DNA from: Spartobacteria bacterium | GTDB lineage: Bacteria > Verrucomicrobiota > Verrucomicrobiia > Chthoniobacterales > Chthoniobacteraceae | Length of the DNA stretch: 64,000 nt | Direction: 5' to 3' | Assembly (NCBI GenBank): GCA_021324395.1 | Contig: JAJPJG010000030.1 | Coordinates: 70,900 to 134,899 of the forward strand | Shown: positions 50,607 through 58,062 of the stretch, piece after piece | How the letters are laid out: every line of letters begins with the position of its first letter | How positions within the stretch are numbered: position 1 is the stretch's first letter | Notes under the pieces: generated by a model | What the model was told of the DNA's origin: nothing | The model's input: only the letters and a program-made list of their open reading frames with translations | Database searches by the model: none | Position numbers and translations under genes: made by a program

Positions 50607-51227
50607 GTGTCTCGTTTGCTCATTCCTCGCAAAACCGTTTACCGATTCTCGCTCTACTATCGCGCGCTCCAGCGGCTGAAGACGAACAGCATTGAAACCG
50701 TCTCGTCCGCCGCGCTCGCCAAAGCCGCCGGCGTAAAGCCCACGCAGCTTCGCAAGGACCTCACGTATCTCGGCCAGTTTGGCACGCGCGGGCTCGGCTA
50801 CGACGTTTCCGCGCTCGCGACAAAACTCAACGAAGCGCTCGGCACGACGCGACTGCAGCCGGTCATTCTCGTCGGCGTCGGAAATCTCGGCGCGGCGCTC
50901 TTGCGCTACGGCGGTTTCGCCAAGGAAGGTTTTGAAATTCTCGCGGCATTTGATGCGGAAGCTTCGAAAAAACGCGGCGCGGGTCTGCCGGTGAGCGTTT
51001 TTCCGATGGGCAAACTGCGTGAGTTAGTGCGCACGAAAAAAATCAAAATGGCGATTCTCACAGTTCCGGCGACCGCCGCGCAGGAAGTCACGAACGAACT
51101 CGTCGACGCGGGCATTTGCGGCATTTTGAATTTTTCCCCGGTGATTCTCGAAGTGCCCGATGGTGTTGTCGTCAACAACGTCGATCTCGCGATCGAGCTC
51201 GAAAACTTGAGCTATTTTATTCAATGA
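50607..51227 (+). CDS. rex: Redox-sensing transcriptional repressor Rex
   Basis: 206 residues from GTG 50607. N-terminal winged helix (TVYRFSLYYRALQRLKTN and the recognition region KPTQLRKDLTYLGQFGTRG), then a Rossmann domain that binds NADH/NAD (VILVGVGNLGAALLRYGG, ILNFSPVIL). Rex represses respiration and fermentation genes when NADH is low relative to NAD. It heads a tightly overlapped run of seven genes; its stop overlaps the next start (ATGA). Only a Rex half-site-like TTCACAA is seen upstream, too little to call an operator. Confidence 0.95.
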   Translation: MSRLLIPRKTVYRFSLYYRALQRLKTNSIETVSSAALAKAAGVKPTQLRKDLTYLGQFGTRGLGYDVSALATKLNEALGTTRLQPVILVGVGNLGAALLRYGGFAKEGFEILAAFDAEASKKRGAGLPVSVFPMGKLRELVRTKKIKMAILTVPATAAQEVTNELVDAGICGILNFSPVILEVPDGVVVNNVDLAIELENLSYFIQ

Positions 51228-52072
51228 GCCGAGCTCTTGCGCGACTTGCCGCGCCGGAGTTTAACCTCGCGCTTACGCTCAATTCCGGTCAGGTCTTTCA
51301 CTGGCTACCGCATCGCAACGGCTTCGTGGGCGCAATCGGTGACGCGCCGGTTTACGTCGAGCAGCGTGGCGACGAGCTTCGCACCAATGCGAAGCCGCAA
51401 TTCGTTGCGCGCTATTTTGCGCTCGATCATCCGTTGATGGATATTTACCGCACGTTTCCAAATGATCCGACGATGTCCGAGGCGCTCACGTTTTGTCGCG
51501 GACTGCGCATCATCCGCCAGCCAGCGTGGGAATGTCTCGCGACATTCATCACGTCGTCGATGAAACAGGTCGCGCACATCGCGCAAATCTCGCACACGCT
51601 TCGGCGGAAATTTGGAAAGCGATTGCGGCTCGCTGAGATCGAGTTGTTCGCGTATCCGACAGTCGCGGCGCTCGCGAAAACGAGCGAACTCGAATTGCGA
51701 AAATGCGCGCTCGGTTATCGTGCGAAAAACCTGCTCGGCACCGCGCGCATGATCGCGAATGGCGAAGTCGAGCTGGAAAAAATCCGCGCGATGAATGACG
51801 ACGACGCGCGCGCGGAGCTTTGCCGATTTCCGGGTGTTGGCGAAAAAATCGCGAATTGTGTTTTGCTGTTCGCTTACGAACGCGTGCGCGCATTTCCGAT
51901 CGACATCTGGATTGAGCGTGTGCTGCGCGAAACGTATTTTGCGCGCAAACGCAAAATCACCGCGAAGCGCCTGCGCGAATTTTCGCAAAGTTACTTCGGC
52001 GAGTTCGGCGGCTACGCGCAGCAATACTTGTTTCATCACGCGCGCTCGACGCGTAAAAAAGGCGCGCGATGA
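51224..52072 (+). CDS. 8-oxoguanine DNA glycosylase (OGG1 type)
   Basis: 282 residues. N-terminal OGG_N domain (LTLNSGQVFHWLPHRNGFVG), then the HhH-GPD domain. The catalytic Lys208 lies in RFPGVGEKIANCVLLFAYER and the catalytic Asp227 in AFPIDIWIERVLRETYF, matching Lys249 and Asp268 of human OGG1. It excises oxidised guanine and cleaves the strand. OGG1-type enzymes are uncommon in bacteria compared with MutM. Start overlaps the rex stop and its own stop overlaps comB (both ATGA). Confidence 0.9.
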   Translation: MSRALARLAAPEFNLALTLNSGQVFHWLPHRNGFVGAIGDAPVYVEQRGDELRTNAKPQFVARYFALDHPLMDIYRTFPNDPTMSEALTFCRGLRIIRQPAWECLATFITSSMKQVAHIAQISHTLRRKFGKRLRLAEIELFAYPTVAALAKTSELELRKCALGYRAKNLLGTARMIANGEVELEKIRAMNDDDARAELCRFPGVGEKIANCVLLFAYERVRAFPIDIWIERVLRETYFARKRKITAKRLREFSQSYFGEFGGYAQQYLFHHARSTRKKGAR

Positions 52073-52782
52073 AAATCGACGTTGTGCTCAGCCCTCCGGA
52101 AATCGATCTGCTGCCGCAGCGCGATTTGAAAAATACGACAGCGGTCGTTTTCGACGTGCTGCGCGCGACGTCGACGATCGTCACTGCGCTTGCGCATGGC
52201 GTTGCGGAAATTTTTCCCGTCCGGACGATTGAGGAAGCACAATCGCTCAAAGCCAGAATGCCGGGCGCAAAGCTTGGCGGCGAGCGGCACGGCGACAAAA
52301 TCGATGGGTTCGATTTCGGAAATTCGCCACTCGAATATCGCGAAATCGCCAACGCGCAAATTATTACGACAACGACGAATGGCACGATCGCATTGCGAGC
52401 CTGCGAGCACGCGCGTGAGGTAATCGCCGGAGCGTTGCTGAATCTCGGCGCGATTGCGAAGCACGTGCTGAATACCGAACCGGCGGAGTTGCTTCTCGTT
52501 TGCGCCGGCACGTTTCGCGATCTCGCGTTCGAAGATGTGCTCGCGTCGGGAATGCTCTGCTCGCGTTTTCCGAAAGGCGATTTGACCGATTCGGCGCAAA
52601 CCGCTCTTGCTGTTTTCGAGCAACACAAAAGGGATCTGCTCGGCGCGTTGCGATCGTCGCAAAACGGGCGTGTGCTCATTTCCAAAAATCGCGATGATGA
52701 GGTGCGCTGGTGCGCGCGCGTGTCGACGTTCGACGTGCTTGGCGTGCTGCAAAACGGCGCGATTCGCCCGCTGCGCACGTAG
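52069..52782 (+). CDS. comB: 2-phosphosulfolactate phosphatase family (ComB)
   Basis: 237 residues. ComB signatures: VVFDVLRATSTIVTALAHGV, EAQSLKARMPGAKLGGERHG and the TTTTNGTIALRAC metal/phosphate-site block. In methanogens the enzyme makes sulfolactate for coenzyme M; in bacteria the same family occurs widely without that pathway, so the real substrate is uncertain. ATGA overlap with the glycosylase gene; 42 bases to the TonB-like gene. Confidence 0.88.
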   Translation: MKIDVVLSPPEIDLLPQRDLKNTTAVVFDVLRATSTIVTALAHGVAEIFPVRTIEEAQSLKARMPGAKLGGERHGDKIDGFDFGNSPLEYREIANAQIITTTTNGTIALRACEHAREVIAGALLNLGAIAKHVLNTEPAELLLVCAGTFRDLAFEDVLASGMLCSRFPKGDLTDSAQTALAVFEQHKRDLLGALRSSQNGRVLISKNRDDEVRWCARVSTFDVLGVLQNGAIRPLRT

Positions 52783-52824
52783 TATTTGCGTCGGCGGCGG
52801 TTGGAACTTACTTTCGTCGCTCCC

Positions 52825-53997
52825 ATGTCGGAACGGCAGAAAATATCATTCGCGCTTTTTGCATCTGCGCTTTTGCATTTGCTGCTCGGACTCTTCCTCG
52901 CGGTCTGGACGCGTATGCATCCGATGGCTTTTTCAAAGCCGTTGCCCGATTTAAAACAGCTCGAAGTCACGCTCATGCCCGCGCCGACTCCGGTGCCGAT
53001 CGCGTTTGTGTCGCAACCGACGCCGCCGCCAAAAGTTGTCCGCTCCACACTCGACAGCGACGGTTTGCAATCGACTGAAAAAGCGTCCGACAAGGCGCTG
53101 TTCGAGTCCGACATCAACTCGCGCGCGGCAAGCGAGCTGCCTGCGACCGGCAATGCGCCATTGCCATCGCAGCAGGGGAAAGAACGGCCGTTTGACGATT
53201 TTAAAACACAGAATTACTCGCTGGGAAAAGGCGGGCAGTCGACAATGTCGATTGCGAAAAATGCACCGGCGAGCACACCGGAGCCGACGCCAACCGGCGT
53301 TACCGAAGTGAAAAGGCCGACGGTGCAAAACAAGCTCATGCCGATTCCGGAAGAGCTGCAGGTCGAGCCTGAGTCCACACCACAGCCGACGCCGTTTTTT
53401 ACTCCGACACCCGCGCCGACAGCGACGCCGGTGCCGACCGTGGAAAAGGACACGATTGCGCTTGGGAAGCCGACTCCAGTTCCGACCGCCGCGCCTCAAT
53501 CAAGCGTCGCCGCAGCTTCGCCAACGCCTGTGCAACAGCTCGCAAAGCTGGTGCCGCCGCCCGTTCTGCGCGCACACACTGAAGCGCCGCAGGAGCAGCC
53601 GCAAGCGGAGCCGGGCTACCAGCCGCAGCGTGAGCAAAATAAAATCGACGGCGGCATCACGAACAAAGGCAAAGCGGGCGTGGATGCGATTGCTACGCCG
53701 CTGGGTCGATACAGAAAATCGGTCGCCGATGCGATCGGCTCGCGCTGGTATTTTTACGTCAACAACCGGATGGACCTCGTCACGATCGGCGATGTTTACG
53801 TGAAATTTTCCGTCGATGCCGAAGGGCGCGTGCATGACGCGAAAATTGTTTCAAACACGGCGAACGACACGTTTGGCGGCTATTGCGTTCGCGCCGTGAC
53901 TGAGGCAAAAATTCCACCGCTTCCGCCCGAAGTCGCGCCTGCGCTTGTCAATGGCCGGCTTGAGATTACTTATCACTTCAACATCTATCCTCAATGA
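52825..53997 (+). CDS. TonB-family energy transducer protein
   Basis: 390 residues from ATG 52825. One N-terminal membrane helix (ISFALFASALLHLLLGLFLAVW), a long Pro-rich linker (TPQPTPFFTPTPAPTATPVP and similar) that would span the periplasm, and a C-terminal TonB/TolA-type domain (VKFSVDAEGRVHDAKIVSNT). It couples proton force from ExbB/ExbD to an outer membrane process. The next two genes encode ExbB- and ExbD-like proteins, each overlapping by four bases, so this is one system. Ton and Tol roles cannot be separated. Confidence 0.85.
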   Translation: MSERQKISFALFASALLHLLLGLFLAVWTRMHPMAFSKPLPDLKQLEVTLMPAPTPVPIAFVSQPTPPPKVVRSTLDSDGLQSTEKASDKALFESDINSRAASELPATGNAPLPSQQGKERPFDDFKTQNYSLGKGGQSTMSIAKNAPASTPEPTPTGVTEVKRPTVQNKLMPIPEELQVEPESTPQPTPFFTPTPAPTATPVPTVEKDTIALGKPTPVPTAAPQSSVAAASPTPVQQLAKLVPPPVLRAHTEAPQEQPQAEPGYQPQREQNKIDGGITNKGKAGVDAIATPLGRYRKSVADAIGSRWYFYVNNRMDLVTIGDVYVKFSVDAEGRVHDAKIVSNTANDTFGGYCVRAVTEAKIPPLPPEVAPALVNGRLEITYHFNIYPQ

Positions 53998-54701
53998 TCC
54001 CGCTCCTTGCTTCGACTAACTCCGTCGTCCAATTTTTTCTGCAGGGCGGCTTTTTCATGTTTACGCTCGTGGTTTGCTCGGTGGTGTCGCTCGCGGTGAT
54101 TTTGTGGCGCGGCTTTGCGTTGCGGCGCGAAACCGTGATGCCGTCGCGAATCTCGCAAGGCGTCGAGGAATTGCAGCCGAGCGATGACACGGAAGCAGTG
54201 GTGAAACTCGCGCGGCTCGTGCGCGGCGATGAGTCGTCGCTCGGTCGTGTCGTGCAGACCGGTTTGCAGAATTTGCAGTGGCCGAAAATGGAAAACATTG
54301 AAGCGGTGCAAACGCGCGCGCGACACGAAATCGTGCGGCTCGAAGCGGGTCTCGTCGTGCTTGAAGTCGTCGTCGGCATCGCGCCGCTGCTCGGTCTGCT
54401 CGGCGCGGTTTCCGGGCTGGTGACGGTGTTCGCAAATCTCGGCGCGAGCGCAACGGTGAGCGACCCGCGCGGCATTGCGAAAGGCATTTCCGAAGCGCTC
54501 AGCACCACGATCGTCGGCCTGGCAATCGCGATTCCAAGTCTCATTGCGTATTCCTATTTCTCGAAAAAAATCGAAACGATGGCTGCTGAAATGGAGTCGC
54601 TCATCGCGGAGTTGCTCGCGAAATGTTACTATCAAAAACAACGCCGGACAACGGCGCGCGGCGGGAATGTCGTCACGGCTGAGATCGATCAAATCCTGTG
54701 A
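53994..54701 (+). CDS. ExbB/TolQ/MotA-family proton channel protein
   Basis: 235 residues; the ATG overlaps the TonB-like stop. Three hydrophobic helices: FMFTLVVCSVVSLAVILW, then a two-helix hairpin in the MotA_ExbB domain (LEVVVGIAPLLGLLGAVSGLV and IVGLAIAIPSLIAYSYFSKK). ExbB forms a pentamer around ExbD and conducts protons to drive TonB. Stop overlaps the ExbD start (GTGA). Confidence 0.92.
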   Translation: MIPLLASTNSVVQFFLQGGFFMFTLVVCSVVSLAVILWRGFALRRETVMPSRISQGVEELQPSDDTEAVVKLARLVRGDESSLGRVVQTGLQNLQWPKMENIEAVQTRARHEIVRLEAGLVVLEVVVGIAPLLGLLGAVSGLVTVFANLGASATVSDPRGIAKGISEALSTTIVGLAIAIPSLIAYSYFSKKIETMAAEMESLIAELLAKCYYQKQRRTTARGGNVVTAEIDQIL

Positions 54702-55111
54702 AGTTTTACTCGCGCAAACGCCGCATGCCGGCGGTCATCATCGTTTCGCTGATCGATATTCTGGCGATCCTGCTGATCTTCGTGATCGTCACGACCACGT
54801 TTAAGCGCGATCAGCCTGAAGTCGTCATCAAGCTGCCCGACTCGAGCACCGCGACTGCCGCGCCGAATCCCGCCGATCCGGCGGTGCTATCGATTTCGGC
54901 TGACGAAAAACTTTTCCTCGACGGGAAAAAAGTCGAGCTTGCAGACCTAAAAACCGCGCTGATGGAAATGCTCACCGTCACACCGAATCGTCCGCTCGCG
55001 CTCAACGCGGACACGAAAGCGCCATTCGGGCTAATCATCAAAGTGCTCGATGTGCTCAAGGAAGCCGGTGTGAAAAATCTGCCGGCGTTCACGGAGGCTC
55101 GCGGCTCATGA
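54698..55111 (+). CDS. ExbD/TolR-family protein
   Basis: 137 residues from GTG 54698. Basic N-terminus (KRRMP), a single membrane helix VSLIDILAILLIFVIVTTTF with the proton-carrying Asp in the LID motif, and a periplasmic domain (LALNADTKAPFGLIIKVLDV). It forms the ion-path core with ExbB. The stop overlaps def (ATGA). Confidence 0.92.
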   Translation: MKFYSRKRRMPAVIIVSLIDILAILLIFVIVTTTFKRDQPEVVIKLPDSSTATAAPNPADPAVLSISADEKLFLDGKKVELADLKTALMEMLTVTPNRPLALNADTKAPFGLIIKVLDVLKEAGVKNLPAFTEARGS

Positions 55112-55662
55112 TTTTGGACATCGTCAAATACGGCGATCCGGTTCTGCGCGCGAAAGGAAAGCAGGTCGGACAAATCGACGAGGGAATCCGCGCCCTTGCT
55201 GATGACATGATCGAGACGATGCGCGCAGCGAACGGCGTCGGGCTTGCCGCGCAGCAAATCGGCGAGCCGCTGCAACTCGCGATCGTCGATGTGGCGGGAA
55301 TCGAGGATCGACCGAGCGAGATGTTCATCGATGGAAAACAGGTCGATCTCGACCAATGGATGCCGCTTATTTTTGTAAACCCGCAACTCGAATTGGGCAA
55401 AGAGCGCGAGTCGGGCAACGAAGGCTGTCTTAGTTTTCCAGAGATCACGGCGGAAATTCCGCGCGCCTCGCGCATCACGGCGCGTTTACAATTGTTGAAC
55501 GGACGCGAAGTCGAATTTGAAGCCACAGGCCTGCTTGCCCGCGCGCTTCAGCATGAGATCGATCATCTCAACGGCATCCTTTTCATCGACCGCATGAGCT
55601 CCGCGACGAAGACTGCGCTAGCCGGACGACTCAAGCGCTTGCAGCGCGAAGCGAAGGTTTGA
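55108..55662 (+). CDS. def: Peptide deformylase
   Basis: 184 residues. All three motifs are present: GVGLAAQQIG (43-52), EGCLSFP with metal Cys107, and the HEIDHLNG metal/catalytic motif (His149, Glu150, His153). It removes the formyl group from nascent proteins. It closes the rex-led run, overlapping exbD by four bases. Confidence 0.97.
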   Translation: MILDIVKYGDPVLRAKGKQVGQIDEGIRALADDMIETMRAANGVGLAAQQIGEPLQLAIVDVAGIEDRPSEMFIDGKQVDLDQWMPLIFVNPQLELGKERESGNEGCLSFPEITAEIPRASRITARLQLLNGREVEFEATGLLARALQHEIDHLNGILFIDRMSSATKTALAGRLKRLQREAKV

Positions 55663-55694
55663 TCGCGGTTAGGGCTCGCAATTCTTGAACATCC

Positions 55695-55717
55695 ATTCCG
55701 CAGCTGAGATGCGGAAT
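55695..55717 (+). repeat. Inverted repeat downstream of def
   Basis: ATTCCGCA (55695-55702) mirrors TGCGGAAT (55710-55717) with a seven-base loop. No T-run follows (AGATTTAAAG), so it may be a weak terminator or a regulatory hairpin ahead of the PRC-barrel gene. TTCCGCAT recurs once more at about 55750. Confidence 0.4.
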
Positions 55718-55781
55718 AGATTTAAAGCGGCAGTGCCGGATCAAGGGCTGTTCCGCATCACAACGAACAAAAGGAGTAATC

Positions 55782-56768
55782 ATGAAAATCATCATTGCAC
55801 TGGCTGTTGTCCTCAGCGGTGCGCTCATTACCAGCGCCTCGGCGCAAACTCACTATGAACTATGTAGCGCCATTCACGGCGCGCACATTCGAACCACCGA
55901 CAGCGAAGACGTCGGCACGATTGACGATCTGCTCATCGATCCGCGCGAAGGCCGGATTGTGACGATCATCACATCGGTCAATGACCGGCTCATTCCCGTG
56001 CCGTGGACGGCGGTGAGCGCAGGCGAAGACTTGCGTGTAATCACCGTTAACACCACGCGGGAACGGCTGGTGACTGCGCCGACGATCGAGCGCTCGCAGA
56101 TCACAACGTTCACTCCCGAAGTTTACCAGCGGAGCGAGTCGTTTTTCCGCGAAACTGCCGCTCCGGGAAGCGCAACGAGCACAAACGTAACAACGCAGCA
56201 AATGGGCAATCCCGGCACTGCGACCACTAGGGATCAAAACGTCGGCACGTCCGAAACACGCGCGCGTCAAAGCGCGTCGCCGTCAACAAGCGAACGCAGC
56301 AGCATGCAGGCCGGTTCATCGCCAGCCGCCAGCGCAGCGGCATCGCCGTCGAGCCGCAAACGCCAGCGCGCTACAGCCGGAAGCTCGCCGAGTGCGAGCG
56401 CGGCAACATCGCCTACGGCAGGCGCGAGCACTTCGCCAAACGCGCATCGCGGCAAACATGGCGCGAATGGAGAACCTGCGATGTCACCCAGTTCCAGCGA
56501 TCACACCTTGAGAGGTGGCACTGATCGCGCGACTGAAGGCACGGCCGCTGCGAGCCCATCCAGCGGCGCATCCGAGCGTAAACACAAACACGGTGAAAGC
56601 AGCACCGGCGAATCCGGCGGCACCGGCAGTGCAGCCCCCGAGCACAACGCTCACAGCAGCACGCATGGCGCAACGGAGCACGGTGACCACACCACCGGCG
56701 GAACGGATGCTGGTGGAAGCACCGGAGGATCGAGCACCAAAGCCACGAGCGAGAAAACGCCCGAATAA
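55782..56768 (+). CDS. Secreted PRC-barrel protein with low-complexity tail
   Basis: 328 residues with a strong Shine-Dalgarno (AGGAG) before the ATG. A signal peptide (MKIIIALAVVLSGALITS, cleaved near ASA-QT) leads a PRC-barrel domain (GAHIRTTDSEDVGTIDDLLI, then GRIVTIITSVNDRLIPVPWT). The last 190 residues are Ser/Ala/Thr/Gly/His-rich and repetitive (SSMQAGSSPAASAAASPSSR-type), probably disordered. Role unknown; PRC barrels bind RNA or partners in other proteins. A terminator follows. Confidence 0.75.
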   Translation: MKIIIALAVVLSGALITSASAQTHYELCSAIHGAHIRTTDSEDVGTIDDLLIDPREGRIVTIITSVNDRLIPVPWTAVSAGEDLRVITVNTTRERLVTAPTIERSQITTFTPEVYQRSESFFRETAAPGSATSTNVTTQQMGNPGTATTRDQNVGTSETRARQSASPSTSERSSMQAGSSPAASAAASPSSRKRQRATAGSSPSASAATSPTAGASTSPNAHRGKHGANGEPAMSPSSSDHTLRGGTDRATEGTAAASPSSGASERKHKHGESSTGESGGTGSAAPEHNAHSSTHGATEHGDHTTGGTDAGGSTGGSSTKATSEKTPE

Positions 56769-56791
56769 AAAACCGCGCTTTGCTGCCGCTT

Positions 56792-56830
56792 AACGGTGCG
56801 TTTACTAAGGTGGACGCACCGTTTTTGCTT
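56792..56830 (+). terminator. Rho-independent terminator after the PRC-barrel gene
   Basis: AACGGTGCG (56792-56800) pairs perfectly with its complement at 56815-56823 around a 14-base loop and runs into TTTTTGCTTT. Confidence 0.8.
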
Positions 56831-56940
56831 TATTCGCAGGCGGCTTAGAAGCAGATCAACCATAATTTGGCGCGATCACTTCAAAGGTTGACCAATTGAA
56901 AAAACGAGACATTATTAACGGCATTAACTAATTTTTGCTA

Positions 56941-58056
56941 ATGAACCTTGTTCGTTTTATTTTCCTCGCACTAACACTGCTGCTCGCCGGTTGCGGCAAA
57001 AAGCAGGTCGGGTCGCCGCCGATGGTGCGTCCCGTGACTGTGGCGAAGGCGGCCACGCGCGACGTGCCGATTTACCTCGATGAAATCGGCAACTGCACAG
57101 CTTACGAGACGGTGAACGTGCAGCCGCAAGTGACCGGGCCGATTGTTGAAATTCACTTTGACGACGGGCAGGAGGTGAAGAAAGGCGATCCGCTTTTTAC
57201 CATCGATCCGCGTCCATATCAGGCGGCTCTCGACAAGGCGAAGGCAACGCTGGAGCAGGATCGCGCGAAGGCCGCGAACGATGTGGCGACATTGAAGCGC
57301 GACGAGGAATTGCGCCAAACGAAAGTCATCGCGCCGCAGGAACTCGACAACGCAAACGCCGCTTCGCAGGCATCGCAAGCGCTGGTTCAGGCGGACGAAG
57401 CAGCGGTCGAAGCCGCGCAAATCAATCTCGATTATTGCCATATCAAATCGCCGATCGACGGGCGCACGAGCAAGCGCATGGTCGATATCGGCAACGTCGT
57501 TTCGCCGCAAATCCCGCTGCTGCTGATCCAGCGACAGGACCCGATTTACGTCGAAACTACAATCCCTGAAACGGCGCTTCCGCGCGTGCGCGAGTTTGTG
57601 AATGCGGGCACGTTGAAGTTGCAGGCGAGTTTCGCGGATGATCCTGGCAAAAATCGCGTCGGCGCATTCGATTTTCTCGATAGCGGCGTGCAGCAGAGCA
57701 CAGGCACGGTGCGGTTGCGCGCGATTTTGGAAAACAAAGACCGGCTGTTCTGGCCGGGGCAGTTTGTCAATGTGCGCATCCTGCTCGACACGATCAAAGA
57801 CGCGGTGCTCGTTCCGGGCGAAGCGGTGCAGGTGGGAGCGCAGGGAAATTTTGTATTCGTAGTGCAGGAAGGCAACAAGGCGGCGTTGCGTCCGGTGAAA
57901 CTCGGCCAGCGACAGGGCAATGACGTCGTCATCAGCGAAGGTTTAACGGGAGGCGACACCGTTGTCGTGACCGGCCAGCTTGCGCTCGCGCCGGGTGCGC
58001 AAGTGGCGATTGTGCCGACAGCGCCGCCGCAAGGCGTCGCCGCAAAAGGGACATAA
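56941..58056 (+). CDS. RND efflux periplasmic adaptor (MFP) lipoprotein
   Basis: 371 residues from ATG 56941. A lipoprotein signal with LLAGC lipobox, then VRPVTVAKAATRDVPIYLDE, the biotinyl/lipoyl-like hairpin with coiled coil (PYQAALDKAKATLEQDRAKA), the CHIKSPIDGRTSKRMVDIGN motif and the beta-barrel/membrane-proximal domain. It links the inner-membrane pump to an outer membrane channel. The pump gene follows after six bases. No outer membrane channel gene is beside them. Confidence 0.92.
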   Translation: MNLVRFIFLALTLLLAGCGKKQVGSPPMVRPVTVAKAATRDVPIYLDEIGNCTAYETVNVQPQVTGPIVEIHFDDGQEVKKGDPLFTIDPRPYQAALDKAKATLEQDRAKAANDVATLKRDEELRQTKVIAPQELDNANAASQASQALVQADEAAVEAAQINLDYCHIKSPIDGRTSKRMVDIGNVVSPQIPLLLIQRQDPIYVETTIPETALPRVREFVNAGTLKLQASFADDPGKNRVGAFDFLDSGVQQSTGTVRLRAILENKDRLFWPGQFVNVRILLDTIKDAVLVPGEAVQVGAQGNFVFVVQEGNKAALRPVKLGQRQGNDVVISEGLTGGDTVVVTGQLALAPGAQVAIVPTAPPQGVAAKGT

Positions 58057-58062
58057 CCCAAA

